From Ulva prolifera (Eukaryota; Chlorophyta; Ulvophyceae; Ulvales; Ulvaceae): a DNA stretch of 64,000 nucleotides. Within the stretch, counting starts at the first letter, position 1. Every line of letters starts with the position of its first letter. The notes under the pieces are model-generated. The model saw only the letters and a program-made list of their open reading frames with translations, was not told where the DNA came from and searched no databases. Location: the NCBI GenBank assembly GCA_023078555.1, contig CM041202.1, positions 5,070,522 through 5,134,521 of the forward strand, in the 5' to 3' direction. Of the stretch, positions 45,441 to 55,945 are shown piece after piece. The position numbers and the translations under genes were made by a program.

Positions 45441-48400
45441 CTAGGCATCGCCGGGCAGGCCGGGGCCGGGCTGCTTCCCGTCGCCGCGCTCCCGCCGCGC
45501 CGCCGCGCACACCGCCTCGATGGACGGCAGCTCCGTGCACTGCACCAGCAGCGTGCGCCCGAGGCGCAGGCCCCGGCCCTCGCACACCGCCCGCGCCGCC
45601 GCGTCCTCGATCCGCTCAAAGTCCGCGTTGTGCGCGATGCCGACGATCCGCCGCACCATGCTGCAGCCAGCGAAGCGCAGCGCGTCCGCGAGCAGCTGCC
45701 GCATGAAGGCGTCCTGCGTTGTGGTGCGTGCCGGCGCGTCGTCCGCAAACACCGCCGCCGCCGAGAGCCCCCCGGCGCCGGCCTCCGTGTCCCAGAGCTC
45801 CCGGAATCGCGCGGAGAACTGGTTCCAGAGGTCGCAGACAACCTGCACGCGTGAGAGGTGCCTACTGCAGCCGCGAAGTGCACCTGGGGCGTGGCCGAGG
45901 CGAGCGCAGCAGGAGTGCGAAATTCACAGCACGCTGCATGAGGTGACCGCGTGGACGCGAGAGTGGCTTTGGCGGCAAGTTCTCTGATTGTGTCTGATAC
46001 TCATAGTCAATCACGCAGTGCACCATGGGAGTGGAGAAGCGGCCGTTGCCCTCTGCAGGAACAATCTATTAAGGGCAGAGGCAGTTCAGCGGGACAGCTG
46101 AGCACGGCACGCATAGTTGGGCAAAGATGGCTCTTTGCCAGAGTCAAAGGGGTTGCGGACCAGCAGGAGATACTCCTGCTGTGCTGCGCGAGGCGCGGCG
46201 GCCGTGCTGTGGCCGTCGAGCGCAAACACCGTGAGCAGCAGGTTCGCGATGAACTTCCCGACATCGAAGGCCATCGGGCCGCAGAACGCAAACTCGGAGT
46301 CGATGACGAAGAACGTGTCTGCGGTGACCATGCAGCTGCCGGTGTGGAGGTCGCCGTGCAGCAGCGCCTCCCGGCGCGAGCAGAAGGCGGCCTTCGCGGC
46401 GGCCGCGGCGGCCTTGACGGCGGGGTCGCGGCGCAGCGCGGCCACGGCCTCGTCGAGGTGGGGGGACGTGTGGCGGTTGACTTCGGCCTCGTGGTAGGGG
46501 TCTGTGAAGATCACCTGCATGCATGCGTGAAGATCAGTCACACAGGGATGTGATACGAACGGATTGACATGCTTTCCTCAGGATCAGTGGCTGGATCTTG
46601 CTGAAGTTCCGGCCGCAGGCAAGGCTGCACTCGCGGGCTGGCTGTTTGAGACACCGTCAACGCTCTGTAAGACACGCCAAGCGCTGTGCATCAGTCAGCA
46701 GCGTGATGCGGACAAAAACCCGGTGGCGGCGCAATGTGGACACCAGGAGCATGGCCATGTGCCGAAGAGGGCCACGGTTTGATCTGCTGCTTTGCTCTCA
46801 CCATGTTTGAGAGCAGATACTGCTGTATGCCAGAGCACCGCACAGCTTCGTCAGCGCCGTTACAAGAGAGCACCATCCCGATGTCGGAATCAGAGATGTA
46901 GCAGGGCCCTCTCGATGGGAAAGTATAACATCACGAGGCTGCTGGAGGTTTCGAGAATGTCACAACGACTTCCGGGAGTTCATGGCTCGAGATATCATTG
47001 CGATCACAGCATGCACAGCATGGAACGGCGGCGCACCTGCTCGGTGAGCGCGCACATCTCGGTGTTCTGGAACGCCTGCTCCTGCTGCCGGAACTCCTCC
47101 GGCGTGAGCTTGAGCATGCTGGTGCGGAAGAGCGTGCACGCGAGGTACTCTGCTGCGTGCTGTGCGAGGTGGGGGTACGTGTGGCCGTCGAGGAGGCCGT
47201 AGCGCAGCACGACGTGCGGCGGCGCGAGGTACTGCATCGCGATGATGAACTTGTCGGCGTCAAACGCAAACACCTGCGGCACGTGTTGCGGGCACGCGCT
47301 GTGCAGAAGACGGAGGGAGTCGACCTCGACACGGAGCCGCTCCTGCACACCAGCGCGGGGGTGTGCGCCGTGACATGCGGAGGCTTCATCTCTCGCGATG
47401 CTGACAGCTACTGGCACCTGCGCCTGGGACTCTGCCAGGCTACGTCAAGTGCTTTCATAGATGTCATGCGTGAGATTGAGTGTGGCCGTGTGTACGAGTG
47501 CAGCAACATCGGCAGCCATGTTGCTCTCTCTTGCAGTGGACGGCAAAACAACATGTCAGCTTAGCCAAGAGCTCCCCATGCCCCGCCTGGACATCTCTGG
47601 ATGTGTACCGCAACTCACGCAGGGGGGGGGTGGGGGGGGTCGCAGCAAGGCAGGTGATAAAGCGAAGCGCCACAGCCGGGCCGCAGGGGCAGCACACTCA
47701 CCTGAGACAGCGGCCAGCTCTCACCGACGCAGCGGATGTACGGCAAGGCCTGCTTCACGATGATCGCCCCGCACGCGCCGCTCACCACAAACACAAAATT
47801 GATGTTCCCGTCGCCAACCTCCTTGCAGCTCCACTGCTTGCCGCCGCTGCCGCCGGCCGCCGCAGTGTCCACGTGGCGCGCGAGCTCCGGCCGCGCCGCC
47901 ACGTACTCCACCACGGAGGCCTCGTCGAGCGGCTGCAGGGCCGGCGCCGCGGCCGGGGCGTCCGGGAGGGGCAGGCCGTGCTGCTGGAAGAAGGCGCGGA
48001 CGCCGAAGGCCCCGCCGGTCTTTGGAATGCAGCCCTTCTCGGTGATGATACCTGCACCATGGAACGGCTCCAGCGGCCGTGTGTGGCTCACGCGCGCTCC
48101 CACGCACAGCAACGGCCGCCGCTGAACTGCGAGTGTCTCTCAGGCATGATGCTTGAGGCTGTGCACACGCCGGGGGGAAGGTCTGCGCGCGAACGTGGGT
48201 GTGACACATTCGCCACGAAGCATGCAGCACGCAGTATGAATACCAGGCTTGATGGCTGACGACACGGTGCTTCTTCCTTCCATCGCTGATGTTTACACGC
48301 CTCTTGTATTTGGTTGATTTTGACAGCGCAGCCGGCTGGTGCGAGCGCACCAGTGATGTCCGCCGCGTCCGCGACGTCAAACGCAGGGTTCCACACTCCG

Positions 48401-50039
48401 ACGCCGTCCGCGGCGACGCGCGGGCCCTTGCCGCCGGCCGCGTGCGTCACCTCCTCCGCTGCCCGCTCCTCGATCTCTATCTCCGCGCCGCTCGCAGTGC
48501 CGGGGTCGATCGACGTCGTCGGGGCGGCCACGAAGAATGGCACGCCCGCAGCGCGCGCCACGACGGCCAACATGCGTGTGCCGACCTTGTTGGCGGTGTC
48601 GCCGTTGGCGACGACGCGGTCCGCGCCGACGACGACGGCGTCAACACGGCCCGAGGCGAGCAGGGACGCCGCGGCACTGTCGACGATGAGTGTCGCAGGC
48701 ATGCCCTCCGCGACCAGCTCGAACGCCGTGAGGCGGGCGCCCTGGTTATAAGGCCTGCACTGGGGGGCAAGGTGGTGTGGCGCTATGTTGTGGCGTCGGT
48801 GGCGTGGGCGTGGAAGCCATTTTCTCTGCTGTGGGACACACAAACAGCTGCCACTCAGAGGACCTCATGCCGCACGTGTCAGGGAGCAGCGGACCAGCGC
48901 AGGCTGAGGGCATGGTGAAGGCGGCGCGGGTCACCTCCCGCGGAGACGGCGGATGCCACTTGAGCGATCCATGGGCCTCAAGGCCGTGCGGTTCACAATG
49001 CATGTAGCCCCAGGCGCCCTCTGGAGCAGCCTGCGAGAGGGCACGCCAGGCTTGCAGGGCGTCCCAGGGTGTGTTGTGAAGTTTTGCATTGTGGGGAGGG
49101 GGTGCTCGCCTGGTCTCTGTGCAGTAGGCGTGGCCGAGGCGGCCGGCCTCATGCAGCGCGCGGATGACCCCCAGCGCGGTGCCGTACTGCGCCGTCGCCA
49201 GGCTGCCGGTGTTGCAGTGCGTCAGCACGTTCACCGAGGCCTTCGGGGCGCTCATCGCGGCGTCCACAGCCGCGACGCCGTGGCCGCCGATCGCGCGGTT
49301 CGCCGCGATGTCGTCCTCCAGCATCTGCTCTGCCGCGGCGATGAAGGCGGCGGTGACGGCGGCGGCTGTCGCGTCAGCTGCGGAGGCTGCGGTTTGCAGG
49401 AGGGCCTTGAGTTTGGTGGCCGCGTCGAGGAGGTTGACGGCGGTCGGGCGGCTGCATGTGGGTGGAGCGTCCGCCGCCACGAGAGGATATCCAGGTGAAT
49501 TGACAATGTGCAGGGTGAGCAAGCTCTGCGGTTCAGCAAGTCGGGCATAGGGTGCACACATCCATGGGGGCGGTGACTCCGCGCCGGGCCGCCATCCCTG
49601 TTCTGCTGCACATGTTCAATGTGTGCATGCACGGGACTTCGGCGCTTGCAGCGATCCGAATCTGCGCTGATGCGGCACGGCAGCGCGCGCTTCTTAGGCA
49701 GGCAGCGCGGCGCGGACGTAGCAGCAGTGCTGGGAGCGCCGCATGAGAGAGTGGGGCGCGCCTGGTCACGAGATAGTCGAGCTTGCTTGAGATGCCCTCA
49801 GCTGCGGCAGCTGCTGACTCGAAGGCCGCGGAGGGGCCGGCAGAGTGCAGCTCGACCGCCAGGGCGAGCACTCCTGCGATGGCGATTGCTGGGGCGCCCC
49901 GCACGGCCATCTCCTGGATGCGCTGGTGGGCATCCTCGCACGTCTTGACCTGCAGGTACTCCTGCTGCAGTGGTAGCAGGCGCTGGTCGAGCAGCTGCAG
50001 GTCTCCGCGGCTATACTTGATGGGCTGCAGGACTGCCAT
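45441..50039 (-). CDS. mtnA-mtnK: Fused methylthioribose-1-phosphate isomerase / methylthioribose kinase
   Basis: Seven exons (50039-49762, 49451-49110, 48754-48351, 48051-47702, 47342-47037, 46514-46161, 45842-45441) join in frame to 811 residues. Residues 1-370 are Mtn[28 protein letters not shown] (47-57), LTHCNTGS with the presumed catalytic Cys172, and [12 protein letters not shown] with Asp252. Residues ~384-811 are MtnK, of the protein-kinase-like fold: GDGNINFVF nucleotide loop (421-429), Lys441, HGDLHTGS (613-620) and IDSEF with the Mg-binding acid (632-634). The kinase phosphorylates methylthioribose with ATP; the isomerase converts the product to methylthioribulose-1-phosphate. Both steps recycle sulfur from methylthioadenosine in the cytosol. 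Intron phases are 2,2,1,0,0,0; introns 1 and 2 are best read as GC-AG. All key residues are present. Confidence 0.9.
47343..47701 (-). other. mtnA-mtnK: Intron 4 of MtnA-MtnK with G-rich tract
   Basis: GTGAGT donor and TGTGCAG acceptor, 359 bp. On the plus strand it holds two G runs separated by one T (47622-47639), followed by GCAAGGCAGGTGATAAAGCG. Confidence 0.7.
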
Positions 50040-51225
50040 GGTTCACGTGGTGAGGAGGTGGCCTGGGGAACACCGCTTCAAGGCAGAACGACGAGAGTTG
50101 AAGCTTTATGAGCCTGCATGTTGGGGTGAGGCTGAGTCAAGCTGCAGAGATGTGAGAGCAGAGAAGGATGTGGCGGTGATCTTCATGTTCGACGCCTTGC
50201 AGGCCAGCAGCAGCCTGTGGTCTAGTCTCACAAACTTATGTTGAGGACGAGAGCAGTGCGTGACTCTATTGAGGCTCCTTAGTCGTGTATGCCACTGGCA
50301 AACTGTGTCGCATGCCTGTGGGATGTAGCAATGCAGGCAGGTGATTCTGGCTCAGGCTCGCGGTGACATCACAGATTATGTAGCCAAACACGTAGTGTGA
50401 TCTTCCGGGCGGACTGCGGGAAAGACTCCCCCATGGGCCTGCAGTCCCGGGAGAGGTGCTGAAGCTTCAACAGAGAGCGGCCGCTTGCACAAGGCAGGGC
50501 GAACATTTCAATGACAGCTTCGCCGCATCTAACACGACATCGACAGGATGATAATAATCAAGGCATGTTGCAGACCTCAGGTTGCCGCGCGGGTCTATTA
50601 GGACCTTGCATGAGGCCCTCACGCAGGCTTCGAGACTCTGGCCGGGAACACCTCGCGGTATATATCTGGCGCATGTGCCTGCGAACGCGTCCCTAACTAC
50701 ACGCTGACTTCTGAAACGATGGTGTGGACCTTGGCAAGCACGGTGTGAGCATGTGTCACCGCACCACGGCCAGCACTGCGTCAACACGCACCTGCCTGTT
50801 GTAAACGTGCGACCACGTATCTTCGGTACCAGAATGCAATATCCGAATGGAAATGAGCTACAATTTCAAAAGAGATAGGCGAGCTTGGAAGCGAAAAGCA
50901 GGAATGAAGTGTGATAGCGCAGAACACAGAGACCGCCCAGCGTTTGTGGGGGTGTGCAGGGTCAGTCGTTTTTGCTTCGCCTGGCGAGCAGGCAGACTTA
51001 TCACCGTGCTTGTAGAATGATTGATTGAAGGCAAGACAGAGTGATTGCAGGCCAACATGCTGATCCAGGGGCGCGCCGTTGATGACCCTGTGCTCGCTGT
51101 CGAGCGCTCATTCTTACCCGCCCGGTGTGCGGTGTGCCCTCGCCACCCGCGGAAGCATGGGATCTTGACGGAGCTCGGCAGCGCGAGCAGCAAAGCAGCA
51201 GCAGAAAGACGAGTAGTCTTCATCT
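50040..51225. other. 5' flank of MtnA-MtnK and spacer
   Basis: Presumably holds the 5' UTR and promoter of the minus-strand gene; no clear motif is seen. The short frames are not supported. Confidence 0.4.
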
Positions 51226-52572
51226 ATGAAAATGAAAGCCAGGACTGCTTTGGCGGCCGAATTGCGTGCAGATGCTACGGCGGTTCCGACTAGATCCGCT
51301 TTGCCGGACCTGTGCCTTGCGGTGGACGTTCGAGACTTGCGACTGGAACCTCAACAATGTGTTGAGTCTATATCGTTTGATCGTATACGCTGGGCTCTTG
51401 ATTCACGTAAGGATACTGTCGCTGCGTGTCTTCCCTGTGAGGATGTCAACAACGTCCTTGAGAATCTCAAGCACGCTGAGGATCAGCGGGGCAACTGTAG
51501 GCTATGTAAGCACAATCAGAAACCTGGCAAGAACACTTCGTTGAACCACACCTATCTGTGTAGTTTCCGGGCCAGCCGATGTGCGGCAACAAAAGAGAAG
51601 CAGAATGCTGGGCTGGCTGGGGCATACGCTGCTAAACTGGCTGCAAAGGCAGATCCAACAGCAGCTGCCAATGGTCCTCCTCTAGTAGGCAGGAGTTTCA
51701 GGGGTACTGGAGTGACCTGCTTTGGTTGCAAGTACAAGATGCACTGCCGGGTGTTTCTCAACCATCCCAACGACGTGTATATTGTGTTGCACAATCATGG
51801 GAAGCACAGCAGTGATCCCACACAAGAGGGTCGTCCGCAAAAGCCTGTAAAGGTCAGCGACGAGACTAGAGAGTTCTGCACTGGCAAAATCGTGGATTGC
51901 GTACCAAATCCATCGATTCTGAAGCGTATGTACTTCTTGACTCATTCGGGTGTTGATTTGTCCGCTTTTACATGAAAACATGTAGACTTTTGTGCATCTA
52001 TACAGAGAACTTGCAACGGCTTGCAAAGCTTTGTGGGATACCTCCCTCAGAGCCGGACAGTTTGATGTCGCAATTGCTGCACACCACTTTCATGAAAGAT
52101 GCTGCAATTGACAGTATATATCTTGGGAATCTGCATAGGCAGCTTCCGGAGGGTCCAATCAAGACAAATCCGGAAGCTGCAACCTCTGGTGGCAATCAGA
52201 GTCAGCACCTCCACAGTGTTGGTAGACAATCGCACACCTTACAAAATCGAGCAGGAAAGGAACGGTGCAGGGATGGCCGACAATTTCCAGCGCATTCTTG
52301 AAAGATTCAACAATCCTGATTGCCCTGACGATGATCGCAGGAAGATCTTTGGGAGCCTAGATATGTTGTTGAATCAGCTTCTCCAAAACACTGACAGCCC
52401 TAGCCTGACAGCTAGGGGCACGGCTTCTACACTAGCAGACCACATCATGCAAAGCTATGTTCCACAGGTGAAGAGACGTACAACTGCTTTGCGGACGGGT
52501 CAAGCAAGCTCGAGAAAGCGTAGCAAACCACTCAAAGCACTGACTGCAGCGGAGACAGACAATAGTGTTTAA
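51226..52572 (+). mobile_element. MULE-like DNA-binding ORF(s), transposon-derived
   Basis: Codons are less GC-rich than in the neighbouring host genes. The first frame (51226-51925) has CRLCKHNQ, then TCFGCKYKMHCRVFL...DVYIVLHNHGKH, the Cys/His pattern of FLYWCH/FAR1-type zinc modules found at the N-terminus of Mutator-like transposases, followed by VSDETREFC...PNPSILK, like the helix that follows in that family. An 80-bp intron (51926-52005, GTATGT...ATACAG) removes a stop and joins in frame to QNLQRLAKLCGIPPSEPDS. A second frame at 52099-52572 encodes DNFQRILERFNNPD...QVKRRTTALRTGQ and ends with a basic tail; how it joins is unresolved. The DDE catalytic core and SWIM finger are not seen between them, so it is either an internally deleted element or a domesticated one. 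Confidence 0.45.
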
Positions 52573-54119
52573 GAAGCGGGCCCCGTCGCTAAGTGTGAGA
52601 CTACCAGCAAATAGGTGAAAGGAAGAACGAGAAAGGAGGTCCAAACTCTCAGTGACCGCTCATCACAGTTTGAGGAAAGTTGTTGGGGAAGGAGAATGCA
52701 GCTGTTGTGGAGGACCAATGGGTATTGAAAAGAAGCGATACACAGACGGGTGATGATCGTGTTAGTGGTGACGAGATGACGGTCGAGGCTGGATGTTCGT
52801 CACACTCGCTTGATTTGAGTCGGTTCTCTGCCATGCAATGGCCGAAGTTCATGTGAGTGTCACTCTCGCTTGCTGATACAGGTGAGCCATCAAGTGGTGC
52901 GAGGCCAGCTCTACAGCCCATCGTGGACAGTGATCCTCCTCAACGTGATGAGTGACATGACGACATGGACAACGTGGTGTTCTTGTTAACGCACGGCATG
53001 TAGATGCATTGTTTTGAGACTATAGCAGAATCGTTATGAATTTCACTGCTGCAGCAGTCCGCTTGTGTGAGTGTTGGGGACAAGCCATTAGCATATGCAT
53101 GGTATATGCTTAGCCCACCTCGAACATGTTTCTGCCGTAACCAATGCCAGTATCTGCCATAGCCGGTCATGTGGTAATGTCACATGGGGTGGCTTCGAGA
53201 TTCTATGGGGGAGCCAAGCCAACCACGTTCAGATGGATCCAAGCCAGGGTCTACACTACTGAACAAGTTCAACATTGTATAAATGTGACTTATCATCATG
53301 CTGGCCTAGCAGAGGCGTCGATCAATTGCAGCTGCTTCGAAATACGGAAGTCAGTGTTAAGACATTGTGAGCGATGTGAGGCCCTCAGGTTGCCTGAGTT
53401 GTACATGTTTCATGTTAGTCCCACCTGTGGCTCTCATAGAATCTGCTACTCAATCTGCCATTGCTGCAAAAGCTTGAAGCAGCCTATGATGTTTCCCGCT
53501 TTTAACTGGGGACATGATCGGGCTGCTCGAGTAAAAAGCGTCACACAGACCAGGATAGTATGATTGCTGAGGATTTGGCCATTGCAAGTAGAGAGGGGGA
53601 GAGAGAGAGAGAGAGAGTGTGTGTGTGTGTGTGTGTGTGTGTGCAATGTACAGCCGTCCCTTCCTCACAGCGCGGCTGCTGCTTCATTTGAGTGCTCCTG
53701 AACTACAGACAGGCCTTGAGCCTGGCCATCCAGAACGAGCTTGTCATCTCATTTTCACAGGTTCAAGCAGGGCTGCTGATTGCTGTGCATATATCTCAAA
53801 TAATCGATGTTGAATACAGTTTGTTACAATGTCATTCATTTGTTACGAGATTGATTAGATGCAACATGATCTGTGTTGCAATTGTCGGCGTTTTCAAAGA
53901 CACATCAACACATGACAAGGGAGCAATCAATCCAGGTGACTATTTTTCAACCCTGTCAGCTGATTTGCTTCTGCAGGGGGTCTACTGACAAGGACTCCAC
54001 CCATTGGCAGCATGACTCCACTGTCAGAATGCCAGCACTTCGGATGACAGTGGCAGTGTGCATCCTAAGCAACGTCATGCGCTAATGTTCTTTCCGAGAT
54101 CCTGTATTTGCAGGTGTAT
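52573..54119. other. Spacer with an unrecognised frame
   Basis: A 139-residue frame at 53144-53563 contains several cysteines (INCSCFEIRK, HCERCEAL, CHCCKSL) but matches no family I can name. Nothing else is supported. Confidence 0.35.
53599..53643. repeat. (GA)n(GT)n microsatellite
   Basis: About ten GA units run straight into thirteen GT units. Confidence 0.9.
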
Positions 54120-55215
54120 TCTCCGGCACCTGGGGATTGCTGTCGATTTCCTTTTGTTGCTGCAATTGCTAGTGCAGCACGAGCACTTTCATGCCATAGC
54201 CTACTTCTGGCTAGCACACAAACATAGGTCACATGCTGGCTTACATGGTTTGCAGACTCTCTGGACTCAGTCGGACCAGTCACGGCAAAACACTACCGCC
54301 ATGTAGGCGCCACAGGGGTGCGGGCCGCCAAGTCATCACACCAGCACAACACCAACTACAGACGGCCACATGCTCGACAACAGCCGAGCTTACGTCACAG
54401 ATCCACACCGCACTGCAGTCCACCAGAGTCAACCATATTGCTCCCAACACGCGCTCTTGCACTATCACAGAGACCCAATGCACACACACACGCACACAAC
54501 ATCATGCCTCACCGCCTCTGTCCACTCAACACATGCAACATATCTCCTCCCTCGTCGTCTCTCAGCTAAGTATTGCAGTGTCATCCGGACCCTCCTCACT
54601 GCAGGCATTGATATTCTACCACACAAGCGCAGCACATTCAACGACAGTTTGACCCTCAATCATCGGGACATCACTGCAGGCAGATCGACCCTGCCTCAGC
54701 TGGGCCAGCAAACGGACCTCACAGCCCCAGCCTCCACTTATCTGCTTGCCTTCTTGTCCACGTTAGACTGCAGGACGACCCGCTTGGGCACTCCCCCCAC
54801 GCCGTCGCCTGGCTGCTTCCACGAGAACAACAGCCAAGCATCATCGAACACCCCTACACCACACTTCTCTGCACACATCGTCGACCACCGGGCCGCATCC
54901 CAGCTGCCTCAACATCACCGCAACCACACACACCCGCCACACCACAACTTCTGACCACCCCGGCCCCTGTGCCACACATCGCCACATTACGTTGTTCTGC
55001 TTTTGAAGCCGTCCATCAGTGAAGATATGTAGGCACGTCAGGTATGAGGTGCGGAGCAGGCGACGCCTTCTCGCAGCACCAGCACTGCAGCACCAGCACT
55101 CTCAGGCTGAGGGCCTGCCCTGACACACCTGAGGCCTGTCAGTGCCTGGCCACAGGGCCTGCAAAGCAGCACGAGGGGCCGCCTCGGCACAGAAGGGCAC
55201 ACGACCAGGCACACA
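54120..55215 (+). repeat. Repeat pair R, left copy
   Basis: Matches 62760-63960 in the same orientation. Anchors in order: CTGCTGCAATTG...GAGCACTTTCATGCC versus TGATCAAGCTCGAGCGCTTCCATGC; GCCATGTAGGCGCC versus ACCATGTAGGCCCC; CAACACGCGC / ACACACGCACACA; CCTCCTCACTGCAGG versus CCTCTTCACTGCTTTC; and GTCAGGTATGAGGTGCGGAGCA versus GTCAGGCATGAGGTGCAGAGCA. The coding-like phrase FLLLLQLLVQHEHFHA versus VLLLALIKLERFHA suggests an element with a protein-coding end. It follows the MULE-like ORF and may belong to it. Confidence 0.55.
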
Positions 55216-55845
55216 GCCACGAAACAAATTGAAGAACAATCCACCCACACAAATCACAAAGAAGAATGTTTGAACCCCGTTGGGCTACCCCACGTACAGA
55301 CAATGTTCACACTGCCTCTTGAACGAGGTGTCACACAGACACCCAGAAATACACATGCTATTTCACCAACCATCGCGTAAGTAATCAACAGAAACCTCCT
55401 TTTGCAACATCTGAAACAATGCACAGACCCCGCTGTGGTCCCCTCAACACTGCCTGACCGCCCGCCCCTTCGCAAAGCGGAATCTGTCACACGATCGACA
55501 CTGCGTCATGGACACCAGCTGTGGCGATGAACCACTCTAGCAGATTCGCCACAGTTTCAAACCGAAACCCATGCGTGCTCGCAACCAAACGAGGCCGCAA
55601 CCGCAACCGTCGCTCGCCACAGCCGCTGCAGCTGCTCCCGAGTCCCACACATCCCAGCCCTCAGCAGGCCTGCCTCCCATTGGCTAAGGCCTGCATGGAC
55701 AGCAGCGGTACCCTGAGAGGGCCTGCCTGGGCCACTCACGCCGCAGCAGGCCACACCTTGAGGGGCGCACGTGCCCCCAGCATCGCAGGTGGAGCTGGCC
55801 CACAAGCGGCATGTGGTCCCGTCCATTTGGAGTTGCTGATGTCCT
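55216..55845. other. 3' flank of the NB-ARC gene
   Basis: A C/A-rich sequence with long chance frames on both strands; no gene is supported. Confidence 0.4.
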
Positions 55846-55850
55846 TTACA
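55846..55850 (-). terminator. TGTAA poly(A) signal of the NB-ARC gene
   Basis: TTACA on the plus strand lies 96 nt past the stop at 55946, which supports that stop as the gene end. Confidence 0.45.
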
Positions 55851-55945
55851 GCACACGGCTCGGAAAATCCAGATTTCCTTCACTCCACAAGCTGCCACAC
55901 GTGCAGCCAGGACCGCCGGCTCGAATCGTCGAAACTGCCTTGTTT

